A stretch of DNA of 64,000 nucleotides, taken from the NCBI GenBank assembly GCA_030729925.1, contig JANQWK010000099.1:62001-126000 (forward strand), read 5' to 3'. Of the stretch, positions 31,943 through 41,016 are shown in pieces. The stretch's first letter is position 1; every line of letters starts with the position of its first letter. This DNA comes from Saprospiraceae bacterium (GTDB lineage: Bacteria > Bacteroidota > Bacteroidia > Chitinophagales > Saprospiraceae). The notes beneath the pieces are model-generated. The model had not been told where the DNA came from. It did no database searches and saw only the letters and a list, made by a program, of their open reading frames with translations. Made by a program: the position numbers and the translations under genes.

Positions 31943-34804
31943 ATGAACAGGAAAAAACCTTCCCTCATAGAACAGGTAGCAGAAAAGCTGGGTATCATCC
32001 CCAATTTGCACCAACCACAAGAAGCTCCTTTAGACCGGCTTACCGAACCGGGGAAATTAGAGAAATTTCCTCCCCCGGAAAAATGGGATGATTGGGTGGA
32101 GTACGAGGCTACTGCCTGGCCAAGGTATGAAAAGAAACACTATACTATTGTGCCGACTACTTGTTTCAACTGCGAGTCTGCCTGTGGTCTGACCGCCTTT
32201 ATTGACAAAGAGAGCGGTGAAATTCGCAAACTGGAAGGCAACCCCTACCACCCGGGAAGCAGGGGGCGAAACTGTGCTAAAGGACCTGCCACGATCAACC
32301 AATTGACCGATCCGGATCGCATTCTGTATCCGATGAAGCGGGCAGGTGGACGTGGAGATGGCAAGTGGGAGCGCGTGAGTTGGGATGAGGCGCTGGACGA
32401 CATTGCGGGTCGCATCCGAAAGGCCTTGCAGGAAGGTCGGAACAACGAAGTGGCCTATCACGTAGGGCGGCCCGGTCATGAAGGCTATATGGACAGGGTG
32501 CTGCAGGCATGGAATGTGGACGGGCACAACAGCCACACCAATATTTGTTCTTCGGGAGCGCGATTCGGATATAATATATGGTATGGATACGACAGACCAT
32601 CGCCAGACCACAGCAATGCCAAGGTCATTTTCCTAATCAGCGCACACTTGGAAAGCGGGCACTATTTCAACCCGCACGCACAACGGATCATTGAAGGAAA
32701 AATGAAAGGAGCCAAGCTCGTTACCATGGATCCGCGTTTGTCCAACACCGCCAGTATGTCGGATTACTGGATGCCAAGCTATCCTGGGTCTGAGCCGGCC
32801 GTCCTGCTGGCAATGGCGCGCATCATCCTGCAGGAAGGTTTGTACAATCGGCCTTTCCTCGAAAACTGGACCAACTGGCAGGAATACCTGACCAAAGCTC
32901 ACCCTGGCACACCGGTCACTTTCGAGCATTACATCGAAAAAATGATCGAGGAGTACAAAGATTTCACCCCTGAATATGCAGAAAAAGAAAGTGGTGTCAA
33001 AGCAGAAATGATCCGGGAAGTAGCCATCAAAATAGGCGAGGCGGGTGAGCGATTTGCCACCCACAACTGGCGTAGTTCGGCGAGTGGCAACCTGGGAGGA
33101 TGGGCGGTTTCTCGTTGTTTGCACTTCCTCAACGTCATTACCGGAAGCGTAGGAACAGTTGGCGGAACCTCCCCCAATGTATGGAACAAATTCAAGCCTG
33201 AATTTTTTGACAGACCTCCTGCGCAAAAATTTTGGAACGAATTGCATTTTCCGAAGGAATACCCCTTGGCCTTCTTCGAAATGAGTTTCTTGCTGCCTCA
33301 CTTCCTAAAGGAAAAGCGGGGGCGCATGGACGTGTACTTCTCCAGGGTATTTAATCCGGTATGGACGTATCCCGATGGATTTTCCTGGATGGAAGCTTTC
33401 CAAAGCGAGGAAATGTTTGGCTGCCATATTGCGCTAACTCCTACTTGGAACGAAACGGCGTATTTCGCTGATTATGTTTTGCCTATGGGGCACTCTACCG
33501 AGCGCCATGACATCAACAGCTATGCCACCCACTCGGGTATGTGGATTGGTTTCCGGCAGCCTGTGCTCAGAGAAGCTGCCCGACGGGCAGGTAAATCTGT
33601 TACCTTTACCTACGAGGTCAACCCGGGAGAGGTATGGGAAGAAGACGAATTCTGGATTGAGCTTTCCTGGCGGATAGACCCGGATGGAAGTCTGGGCATT
33701 CGCAAGCACTTCCTTTCTCCATATCGCCCAGGCGAAAAAATCACCATTAGCGAGTATTATCAGTACATCTTTGAGCGCGTACCCGGTTTGTCGGCAGCTG
33801 CAAAAGCAGAAGGACTTACGGAGCTGGAATACATGCAAAAATACGGTGCCTTTGAGGTAGAAAAACACAGTTATCAAAAGCACCTCAATGCCTTATCGGC
33901 CGATCAGCTGGAAGGCGCGGTAACCGACCCGGATACCGGAATTATTAAAAAAGGCGGAAAAGACATCGGGATCCTGGTCAACGGGAAAGCGGTAGTTGGT
34001 TTTCCAACCCCGTCGCGACGAAATGAATTTTATTCCCAGACCATGGTGGACTGGAAGTGGCCGGAATACGCCATTCCGACCTATATCAAAAGTCATGTAC
34101 ACCCGGAAAATCTCGACTATGACAAGGGCGAGTACTGTCTGGTTCCGACCTTCCGACTCCCAACCCTGATTCACTCTCGCTCCGGTAACGCCAAATGGCT
34201 CACCGAAATATCTAACCGCAACCCGGTCTGGATGCATCCTAATGATGCCAAAAGGTTCAACTTGCAGACGGGCGACCTCGTCAGGGTCAATACCGATATT
34301 GGATACTTTGTGGATAAGGTGTGGGTTACCCAAGGTATTAAACCCGGCGTGGTAGCTTGCTCCCACCACTTGGGACGATGGAGAAGACCTCAGGACGTAG
34401 AGGGCAACCGCTGGGCAACCAATACCGTAGCCATAGACAACAATGGCCAGGGGGGCTGGAAAATGCGCACCATCAATGGCATTCAACCGTTCAAAAGTTC
34501 AGATGCTGACTCTAAACGCATTTTTTGGAGCGATGGCGGCGTCCACCAAAATATTACTTTCCCCGTTCATCCCGACCCCATCAGTGGTATGCACTGCTGG
34601 CACCAGCGCGTTAGAATCGAGAATGTACACCCCGATGATCGTTATGGCGATATCTTTGTAGATACCAATAAATCGTTTGAAATCTATCAGGAATGGCTAA
34701 AAATGACACGCCCTGCACCAGGCCCCAACGGACTAAGACGTCCGCTCTGGTTCAATCGTGCCCTCAGACCAGATCCTGAGACTTTCTACGTCAAAGAATC
34801 ATAA
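31943..34804 (+). CDS. molybdopterin oxidoreductase catalytic subunit (CISM family), probably cytoplasmic
   Basis: The 953-residue protein is a bis-MGD enzyme of the DMSO reductase superfamily. The 4Fe-4S ligands are C74, C77, C81 and C111 in CFNCESACGL and GSRGRNCAKGP. C202 in SHTNICSSGARFGY is the likely molybdenum ligand. The C-terminal MGD-binding domain starts near ILYPMKRAGG and ends with TGDLVRVNTDIGYFVDK-type sequence. No twin-arginine leader is present, unlike most periplasmic PsrA or DmsA enzymes, so the complex should face the cytoplasm, as in SoeABC sulfite dehydrogenase. Sulfite as substrate is an inference from this layout and the SulP neighbour. A terminator follows. Confidence 0.85.
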   Translation: MNRKKPSLIEQVAEKLGIIPNLHQPQEAPLDRLTEPGKLEKFPPPEKWDDWVEYEATAWPRYEKKHYTIVPTTCFNCESACGLTAFIDKESGEIRKLEGNPYHPGSRGRNCAKGPATINQLTDPDRILYPMKRAGGRGDGKWERVSWDEALDDIAGRIRKALQEGRNNEVAYHVGRPGHEGYMDRVLQAWNVDGHNSHTNICSSGARFGYNIWYGYDRPSPDHSNAKVIFLISAHLESGHYFNPHAQRIIEGKMKGAKLVTMDPRLSNTASMSDYWMPSYPGSEPAVLLAMARIILQEGLYNRPFLENWTNWQEYLTKAHPGTPVTFEHYIEKMIEEYKDFTPEYAEKESGVKAEMIREVAIKIGEAGERFATHNWRSSASGNLGGWAVSRCLHFLNVITGSVGTVGGTSPNVWNKFKPEFFDRPPAQKFWNELHFPKEYPLAFFEMSFLLPHFLKEKRGRMDVYFSRVFNPVWTYPDGFSWMEAFQSEEMFGCHIALTPTWNETAYFADYVLPMGHSTERHDINSYATHSGMWIGFRQPVLREAARRAGKSVTFTYEVNPGEVWEEDEFWIELSWRIDPDGSLGIRKHFLSPYRPGEKITISEYYQYIFERVPGLSAAAKAEGLTELEYMQKYGAFEVEKHSYQKHLNALSADQLEGAVTDPDTGIIKKGGKDIGILVNGKAVVGFPTPSRRNEFYSQTMVDWKWPEYAIPTYIKSHVHPENLDYDKGEYCLVPTFRLPTLIHSRSGNAKWLTEISNRNPVWMHPNDAKRFNLQTGDLVRVNTDIGYFVDKVWVTQGIKPGVVACSHHLGRWRRPQDVEGNRWATNTVAIDNNGQGGWKMRTINGIQPFKSSDADSKRIFWSDGGVHQNITFPVHPDPISGMHCWHQRVRIENVHPDDRYGDIFVDTNKSFEIYQEWLKMTRPAPGPNGLRRPLWFNRALRPDPETFYVKES

Positions 34805-34825
34805 CGCCTAACTTTAAACTTGTTA

Positions 34826-34861
34826 AGCCCCCGAGAGTTTTTGCTCCCGGGGGCTTTTTTT
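34826..34861 (+). terminator. intrinsic terminator of the molybdoenzyme operon
   Basis: AGCCCCCGAGAG (34826-34837) and CTCCCGGGGGCT (34844-34855) pair with one mismatch around TTTTTG. The run of T continues to 34861. It lies about 20 bases after the stop codon. Confidence 0.9.
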
Positions 34862-34895
34862 GTGCCCTTGAGTGACAAAAAAACACTTTAATATC

Positions 34896-34991
34896 TTGAT
34901 TTTCAAAATTTTAAACATCAGGTGCAAGCCACCTTAAGGTGTCTTGCACCTGATTACCCTTATTAATACCACGGCCAGCCAAAAAGTAACC
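34896..34991 (+). repeat. dispersed palindromic repeat, copy 3 (subfamily B)
   Basis: The left mini-palindrome is TTGATTTTCAA. The core at 34920-34951 is a 32-base palindrome centred on CCTTAAGG, with one mismatched pair (C opposite T) and otherwise the same arms as copy 2. The tail GATTACCCTTATTAATACC runs to AAAAAGTAACC. It lies between the terminators of two convergent genes. Confidence 0.85.
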
Positions 34992-35048
34992 CCAAAATGG
35001 CTAAATGTTTTTATCGTTCTTGTCTTTTGATGCAAGTGGAAAGGAGGC

Positions 35049-35076
35049 AAAAAAAAAGCCGCACATCCCGTGCGGC
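35049..35076 (-). terminator. intrinsic terminator of the T9SS cargo gene
   Basis: On the minus strand GCCGCAC and GTGCGGC (35058-35064 with 35070-35076) form a stem with a five-base loop, followed by nine T residues (35049-35057). It is about 160 bases after the stop codon, so the mRNA would carry an unusually long 3' untranslated part. Confidence 0.85.
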
Positions 35077-35116
35077 CTCAGCTCATAACAAATCATAATC
35101 TCATGAAAATAATAAG

Positions 35117-35162
35117 ACGACCTAATTTTTGTATAACGACCTAAATATCTTTGAAACGACCT
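35117..35162 (-). repeat. three AGGTCGT words at 19-20 base spacing
   Basis: AGGTCGT occurs on the minus strand at 35117-35123, 35136-35142 and 35156-35162. The spacing is close to two helical turns. It sits in the 3' untranslated region of the T9SS gene, before the terminator. A binding site or structured RNA is possible, but chance cannot be ruled out. Confidence 0.5.
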
Positions 35163-35181
35163 TTCTTCTGTTTGTGTAAGA

Positions 35182-35215
35182 GGTTCTTCCCCGCCCCTGT
35201 AGGAGCGGGGGAACC
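35182..35215 (-). other. hairpin just behind the T9SS gene stop
   Basis: GGTTC and CCCCGC, separated by a TT bulge, pair with GCGGGG and GAACC around a loop CCCTGTAGGA. It lies 22 bases after the stop codon at 35237. It may protect the 3' end or cause pausing. Confidence 0.45.
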
Positions 35216-35236
35216 AATGTGTTTATGGGATTATGA

Positions 35237-38149
35237 CTACCTGATGACTAATTTGCCACTGTTAATTATTTGCCCGTCGGTAATCAATTGGAAATAATAC
35301 ATTCCTGCGGACAAATCTTTGCGATATAACTCGAAGTAATTACCATAGAATGATTCCATCCTAAGTACGCGACCTGTAGGGTCGAGCAGGAGGAAATTCA
35401 CCTTGCCCAATAAGCGATCACTTTTGATCTCAAACATGGCTGAGGCGTGGAACGGATTCGGAAATACTTGTACCTGGAACCCGGGGGCAACCTGTGGATG
35501 CTCCACTGCTACCGAAAACTCGTCCAGGGTACCTAAAGTATGCCCTACGCTGTTCGTTTGGAAGGGTGCCAATACATCGAAATAAACGGTTGCGTTGTTT
35601 TCGATATAAGTCCCCAGCGGCACATTTGCCTTTGGTGCTATTTCAAAGGCAACGAACAAATGCTCGCCTGCCTGTAATTCCAATCTTTCAAAAATTATCG
35701 TAAGGACACTTTCCCCAGTAATTTCATATTTGTAGGGATGGCTACCAGCACCCATCACCAGTGTTGAAACATCTAATGATTCGGGTAAAGTGTCCTTGAT
35801 AACGATACGTCTGATAGTATCGGTTCCGAAGTTGTGTTGTAATAAAACGTCGTATTTAATTTTGGTGTCAGGCGCGATGTTGCGCGCCTGCCCATAGCCT
35901 TTGGGATAGCCTCTCAAAAAAATGCCTTCGAATGAACCGATTATCTCTGACACGTCCACTGAAACCGAGGGGTTACCATCGTCTTCGGGGAACTGTGTAA
36001 AAAATCCTGTAGAAACGGTGCCTCCCCCTTCGGGCAGACAGCCTTCAATTGCTAGTGTGGGATTGCTGCGCCCAGGGTGTCCTGCCGACTGTTCGGCAAT
36101 GACCCGGTAAGTTCTCCCGTCCGCAGGAAACTTCTGCGGCAATTCAAAGATTTGTTGTGGGCTCAGCTGGAACGTTTGCTGCGTTCCTTGCAGAAAAACC
36201 ACTACATCATCTTCCACGATATAAAACTTCCTGGGCGATGCCATTGCACCGGTGCCCACATTCTTGATTGCAAAGGATACGGAGTCCTGATCACACGCGC
36301 CTGTCACAAACACACTGGAACCATCCCAGTTCGGATCGGGATCTTCGCAAAGCCTATCCGGAAAAATATGCGCCTTTACCAGCGTAGCTCTTCCCGTATA
36401 AATCCCTTCGCAGGGAGTAGAAGTCTGTATCGTAAACGAACCGCAGTTACCTACTCTGACATTACCCAGGTCAAAAATGTACGTTCTGCCATCTACTGCC
36501 GAAACCGGAATGCTGGAAGACTCAAACACCAAGAGTTCGTCGAGCGTAACCTCTACATAGGAGCCCGGTGCATTTTCGGTACCCAGATTACAGTAGTTAA
36601 TCCTGTATTCCAAGTCCGAGCAAAGGGTGTTGAACGGAGCAGACACATCCACCTGCAAGTAAGGACAAACCTTTTCCGCCTGTACATTGAAATCTATGGT
36701 TACGGTCTCGTAATAAGCTTCAAAATCTATCAGGTAGCCCCCTGGGTTACAAGTTTTCCAGTAAGTGTTGAGCGGTAACAAAGTAACCAGGTACCTCCCT
36801 TTATCCACTGTGATGTCAAAATTGCCCTCCTCATCGGTCGTACCCAAATAAGTCCTGTCGTCACTTTTTGCCTCAATCAGCCATCCTGTTCTGGGGATGG
36901 GCAGGCTTTGTCCGGTGTTGCACTGTCTTCCAAGGATCTTGCCCCTGATCTTGTTGGTGATGGTATTACCGCCACCATCTGTCTTGATCAGGGTCAGATC
37001 ATTGAAAAATTGTAGTAGTAGGGAATTATAACCTGTGATGATAAATCCGCCGTCGTATGTCGCAGCGATATCTTTACCTTCGTCCGTATTAATATCATCG
37101 CCCCGCCAGTTTCGCCACAACTCTTTACCCGTTGGGTCGAGTCCTGCCAGGAGAATATCTATGTTTACCGCGTCCCGATCACCCGCCCCTACCAATACCA
37201 GCTCGCCATTTTGCAATTCGATGATGGCATTCGCGTATTCACTCAGACCCGGTTCGCCTACGGTAGTGGTCCACAAACGCTCGCCACTCCGGCTGTACTT
37301 CATCACCAGCGCATCGCTGTTGTTACCGGTCAACCCCGCAAGTACTACTCCACCGTCGGCAGTCGCAATAATCGCATTCGCCTCTTCGCGTTCCGGTGTA
37401 GCCAGCGTATCTGCCCAGCGCAAGTTGCCAAGCGTATCCACTGACCGTACAAACATATTGTTATCAAAACCAATCGCTGCCTCAAAAGCTCCTGCCACAA
37501 CATATCCATCGGCAGTCGTACAAACAGCCCGGGCGATATCGTCTTTGGCACCGCCGAAAGTCTGCATCCACACCACCTCTCCCAGCTCATCCACCCGCAA
37601 CAACACTGCATCGCGGTCTCCATTTAGCGTGTCTCTGTGCTCTCCTGCGAGCACATATCCATCATTTGTAGCCCTGCTAACGCTCCAGGCAACCTGATTG
37701 CCCGGTATATTGTATGCCCTGTGCCAGAGCAAATCTCCTGTCTTGCTAATTTTTAGAAGCAGCAGGTCACTCGCCTCACCAAACTTAGGGATGATATCAC
37801 CTGCAATAACAAACCCGCCGTCTGCTGCTTCTAAAACTTTGTAACCATGTTCTATGTAACCTAAATCATACACTTTTGACCAGACAACCTTCCCATCAAG
37901 GTCAGTTTTGACCGCATACACGTCAATGTCGTTGTCTTCTCCAAATGATTCACTATAACCGATGCTTAGAAATCCTCTGTCCAGTGTTTGAATAACCGAG
38001 GTGCCTTCGTCTGTTGCAGGTCCCCCGAAAACTTTCTCCCAACCCTGGGCGTGCAAAGGTGCACCGAAGAGGCAAACCGCTGACAGTACCCCAAGAAAGG
38101 GTAGCAGTTTTGTGGTAATGATGCTTTTTTCGATGCTATAGCGAAACAT
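35237..38149 (-). CDS. T9SS-secreted protein with sorting domain and DUF7619-like region
   Basis: The 970-residue protein has a signal peptide ending APLHAQ. Residues about 35-400 hold repeats of the type DGGFVIAGD, GEVVWMQTFGG and ADGGVVLAGLTG, which suggest a beta-propeller-like domain. Beta-sandwich modules follow. Residues about 720-860 resemble the DUF7619 domain (KIKYDVLLQHNFGTDTIRRI). The last 75 residues are a type A T9SS sorting domain: VEHPQVAPGFQVQVFPNPF, then DPTGRVLRM and LSAGMYYFQLITDGQ. It is secreted across the outer membrane and probably surface-attached. No catalytic motif is visible. A good promoter lies 30 bases upstream. Confidence 0.92.
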   Translation of the reverse strand: MFRYSIEKSIITTKLLPFLGVLSAVCLFGAPLHAQGWEKVFGGPATDEGTSVIQTLDRGFLSIGYSESFGEDNDIDVYAVKTDLDGKVVWSKVYDLGYIEHGYKVLEAADGGFVIAGDIIPKFGEASDLLLLKISKTGDLLWHRAYNIPGNQVAWSVSRATNDGYVLAGEHRDTLNGDRDAVLLRVDELGEVVWMQTFGGAKDDIARAVCTTADGYVVAGAFEAAIGFDNNMFVRSVDTLGNLRWADTLATPEREEANAIIATADGGVVLAGLTGNNSDALVMKYSRSGERLWTTTVGEPGLSEYANAIIELQNGELVLVGAGDRDAVNIDILLAGLDPTGKELWRNWRGDDINTDEGKDIAATYDGGFIITGYNSLLLQFFNDLTLIKTDGGGNTITNKIRGKILGRQCNTGQSLPIPRTGWLIEAKSDDRTYLGTTDEEGNFDITVDKGRYLVTLLPLNTYWKTCNPGGYLIDFEAYYETVTIDFNVQAEKVCPYLQVDVSAPFNTLCSDLEYRINYCNLGTENAPGSYVEVTLDELLVFESSSIPVSAVDGRTYIFDLGNVRVGNCGSFTIQTSTPCEGIYTGRATLVKAHIFPDRLCEDPDPNWDGSSVFVTGACDQDSVSFAIKNVGTGAMASPRKFYIVEDDVVVFLQGTQQTFQLSPQQIFELPQKFPADGRTYRVIAEQSAGHPGRSNPTLAIEGCLPEGGGTVSTGFFTQFPEDDGNPSVSVDVSEIIGSFEGIFLRGYPKGYGQARNIAPDTKIKYDVLLQHNFGTDTIRRIVIKDTLPESLDVSTLVMGAGSHPYKYEITGESVLTIIFERLELQAGEHLFVAFEIAPKANVPLGTYIENNATVYFDVLAPFQTNSVGHTLGTLDEFSVAVEHPQVAPGFQVQVFPNPFHASAMFEIKSDRLLGKVNFLLLDPTGRVLRMESFYGNYFELYRKDLSAGMYYFQLITDGQIINSGKLVIR

Positions 38150-38183
38150 TGTCTTTGTTTTTACTTTGTTTCTTAATCCGATA

Positions 38184-38215
38184 CAAAAATGCTACACCCG
38201 GCCGTCAATAACAAA
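38184..38215 (-). promoter_or_regulatory. promoter for the T9SS cargo gene
   Basis: On the minus strand TTTG (38212-38215) is followed after exactly 20 bases by CATTTTTG (38184-38191), a one-base variant of TAnnTTTG. The leader would be about 28 bases. Confidence 0.6.
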
Positions 38216-38355
38216 GACAAAAATCCTCGTTTGTTGAAAAAAAGAGCGTACTTTTATAGGGTAAAGCTTTTAGCAAAAAATCGAAATGTCCTATAAATCA
38301 GTTTCTTAAGAAACAAGAATCAAATTGCAGTTGTTGAAAAAAACAATTTTCACAC

Positions 38356-39771
38356 ATGGAAAATAGTCAGCTGGTTATTTTGTTGAAATCCATGGATGCC
38401 CGTGAGCTTCGGGCCTTCCGAAAGTGGCTGTTATCTCCTTTTCACAATCAGCGCGAAGACGTTATAGATTTGTTTGATTATATTATGTACAGAGAAAACC
38501 TCCATCGGGAGGATCAATTGGAGAAGGAAAAAATTTTCAAAAAAATTTTTCCGGATACGGTGTATGATGATGCGCGGCTCCGGCAGACGGTACATTTTCT
38601 GATGAAAGCACTGGAGGGGTTTCTGACCTACCAGGAATTTTCCGATGATGAGGCAGCGGTTAATCGGGCTTTGGCAGCGGTATATCGGCGCCGGCAGCAG
38701 GAAAAGTCCTTTTTGAAGACGATCCGCAACCTGGAAAAGATCCAGGAAGCCTCGGTACATCGGGGAGAAGAGCACCTGAGGAATGAATTTTTGTTGCACT
38801 GGGAGCGGTATAAGTTTTATGAGGGGAAAAAACGCAGCACGGATCTACACTTGCAGGAGGTATCGGACAATATGGACATTGCCTACATTGCCAGCCGTCT
38901 GCGGCAGAGTTGTCTGATGCTGGCGCATCAGAAGGTGTATAAAATGGACTACGACATGGGGATGATGGATGCCACGCTCCAATACCTGGAGACCAAGAAC
39001 CTGCTGCACATTCCTGCCATTGCGATTTTTTACCACGGATACAAGGCCTTTACCAACGAACAGGAGGAGAGCCATTTTCGCCTGCTCAAGCAGGCCATTT
39101 CTGCACACAGTACCTTTTTTCCGCCTGCGGAGGTTCGCGAAATTTACCTCATGGCGATCAACTACTGCATTTCGCGGATGAATACCGGGCAAAAATCCTT
39201 TGTCAAGGAAGCATTCGAGTTGTACAGGCTGGGGGTAGAAAATGAGGTATTGATTGAAAACGGGCTGATCAGTCGCTTTACCTTCCGCAATATTATTAAT
39301 ACAGGTACACCTTTGAAGGAGTTTGATTGGTTGAACCACTTCGTGGAAAAATACCAGGGATGTCTGGAAGAAAAACACCGCCACAACCTGGTCACCTTCA
39401 GTCTGGCCAAGATCCATTTTGAAAAAAGGGAGTACCGCCCGGCGATGCAGCTATTAGCCCAGTTTGAAGACGATGACATGTTGACTAACCTCTACGGTAA
39501 GGCTATGCTCATTCAGATGTATTACGAGGAGGACGAGTACGATGCGCTGGAGTCGCTGTTGGAGAGCATGCGTGCTTATCTCAAGCGCAAGCAGGTGATC
39601 AGCTATCACAAAGATCTGTATTCAAATCTCATAAAATACACCCGAAAACTGGTCAAGATCAACCCTTACAACCAGCAGCAAAAGGAACAGTTGGCCGATG
39701 AGATTAAGAACGCGAATCCACTGCCGATAAAAAATTGGCTGTTGTTGCGACTGGCTGAAATTAGCCAGTAA
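38356..39771 (+). CDS. helical cytoplasmic protein of unknown function
   Basis: The 471-residue protein has no signal peptide or membrane segment and is predicted almost wholly alpha-helical, with regular helix pairs reminiscent of TPR-like solenoids in the C-terminal half. The N-terminus reads LLKSMDARELRAFRKWLLSPFHNQ, a pattern (about 25 residues then SPF-HN) that I have seen in Bacteroidota hypothetical proteins. It carries no catalytic motif. The GNAT-like gene follows 35 bases downstream in the same direction, so a transcript may be shared. It may be a scaffold or adaptor protein. Confidence 0.7.
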   Translation: MENSQLVILLKSMDARELRAFRKWLLSPFHNQREDVIDLFDYIMYRENLHREDQLEKEKIFKKIFPDTVYDDARLRQTVHFLMKALEGFLTYQEFSDDEAAVNRALAAVYRRRQQEKSFLKTIRNLEKIQEASVHRGEEHLRNEFLLHWERYKFYEGKKRSTDLHLQEVSDNMDIAYIASRLRQSCLMLAHQKVYKMDYDMGMMDATLQYLETKNLLHIPAIAIFYHGYKAFTNEQEESHFRLLKQAISAHSTFFPPAEVREIYLMAINYCISRMNTGQKSFVKEAFELYRLGVENEVLIENGLISRFTFRNIINTGTPLKEFDWLNHFVEKYQGCLEEKHRHNLVTFSLAKIHFEKREYRPAMQLLAQFEDDDMLTNLYGKAMLIQMYYEEDEYDALESLLESMRAYLKRKQVISYHKDLYSNLIKYTRKLVKINPYNQQQKEQLADEIKNANPLPIKNWLLLRLAEISQ

Positions 39772-39806
39772 TTTTAGTAATTTTCGGAGCCAGAAAGTAA
39801 ATCCAA

Positions 39807-40970
39807 ATGATCATGCATACGATCCTAGAAGTCAAACAAGCACCGGAGTGGAAGTTTTTTCATCAGGTTCCCCAAAGGGTATATAAAAATTATCCTCACT
39901 GGATCGCTCCTTTAGAGCAAGACATTGAACGCATTTTCGATCCGGGGACTAACCGCACGTTTGAGCATGGAGAAGCCGTGTTGTATGTGCTCCTTGACGA
40001 TAAGGGACAACCCGCAGGACGAATAGCTGCTTTTGTGGATCACCAAAAAAACAAAGACGCACAGTTTCCTTTGGGAGGTATTGGTTTTTTTGAATGTACA
40101 GACCAACACGACTATATGTCTGCCCTGCTGGAAAAAGCAGAAATCTTTTTGCGCGAACGCGGAGTGAAAGCGATTGATGCGATCGTCAATTTTGGGGAGC
40201 GGGACAAATTTTGGGGTATTTTGGCCAAAGGCTACGATCTGCCGCCCCTGTTCCAGGAAAACTACCATCCCCCCTACTACCTGCCTTTTTTTCAGGAAGC
40301 CGGGTATCTGCCTCACGAGCAAATCCTCACCCTTGCGGGTCGGCTCAATGAGGTTCCTGTAGAGATTTTCATGAAAGTGGCAGAAAGGATCAAAAAGAAT
40401 AATGCGATCCGCGTGGAAAATTTCGATTTTGGACAGGTAGATAGGTTTGCACGCGATTTTGCCGAAATCTACAATGCCGCCTTCGCCGATAAGTCCCATT
40501 TCAAACCGGTAGAGGTCCATACGGTTAAAAAAATGATGACAGAGGCCAAAGCTATCCTGGATCCCCGCTTGATCTCCATAGCTTATTGGGATGAAGAGCC
40601 GGTAGGCTTTGCGGCCTTGTTTCCGGATATCAACCCGATCTTGAAGTTTGCTAAAGGCAAATTGAACTGGTGGCGGATTCCGCTTTTCCTTCTCAAAAAA
40701 CGCCTGGCCACCCCCGATGCCCGGGGTGTAGCAGCCGGTGTGAAGCCAGCTTTTCAAGCCAAAGGCGTCATGGCCTGTATTGTAGCACACATGTATCCTT
40801 ACAATAAGCACCGGGAAGAATTCAAGCTGGCTACTGTTCGATCCAATAATCAGCATGCCTTGTCGGTGTATGCCAAGTTAGGAGCTAAACCTGAGAAAGC
40901 GCATATTGCGCTGAGGAAGCCTTTAGATCCGGCCGTAATCGTGGAATCTTATCCTTTTGTGGAATGGTAA
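39807..40970 (+). CDS. GNAT-like acyltransferase
   Basis: The 387-residue protein shows GNAT features: LISIAYWDEEPVGFAALF (beta strands of the fold) and FKLATVRSNNQHALSVYAKLGAK, typical of the acetyl-CoA end. The N-terminal half has a related strand pattern, so two GNAT-like lobes are possible. The substrate is unknown. A second Met two codons on could be the true start. It ends at a bidirectional hairpin shared with the S9 peptidase gene. Confidence 0.75.
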   Translation: MIMHTILEVKQAPEWKFFHQVPQRVYKNYPHWIAPLEQDIERIFDPGTNRTFEHGEAVLYVLLDDKGQPAGRIAAFVDHQKNKDAQFPLGGIGFFECTDQHDYMSALLEKAEIFLRERGVKAIDAIVNFGERDKFWGILAKGYDLPPLFQENYHPPYYLPFFQEAGYLPHEQILTLAGRLNEVPVEIFMKVAERIKKNNAIRVENFDFGQVDRFARDFAEIYNAAFADKSHFKPVEVHTVKKMMTEAKAILDPRLISIAYWDEEPVGFAALFPDINPILKFAKGKLNWWRIPLFLLKKRLATPDARGVAAGVKPAFQAKGVMACIVAHMYPYNKHREEFKLATVRSNNQHALSVYAKLGAKPEKAHIALRKPLDPAVIVESYPFVEW

Positions 40971-40975
40971 ACGTG

Positions 40976-41010
40976 TCCTGTCCGGCTCCCTCATCGAGAG
41001 CCGGACAGGA
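40976..41010. terminator. bidirectional hairpin between GNAT-like and S9 peptidase genes
   Basis: TCCTGTCCGGCTC (40976-40988) is the exact reverse complement of GAGCCGGACAGGA (40998-41010). It lies in the 46-base gap between two converging genes. A TTGTATTT tract follows on the plus strand; no strong U-run is present on the minus strand. Confidence 0.8.
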
Positions 41011-41016
41011 TTGTAT

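Larger units (their letters stand above)
34805..35236. other. 432-base intergenic region between two convergent genes
   Basis: It holds, in order: an intrinsic terminator for the molybdoenzyme gene, repeat copy 3, a minus-strand terminator, three spaced ACGACCT words, and a hairpin next to the stop codon of the T9SS gene. No protein gene was found. Confidence 0.7.

Noticed and set aside
39912-40856. A 314-residue minus-strand frame
   Set aside because: It is antisense to the GNAT-like gene, and its translation shows no fold-like pattern.
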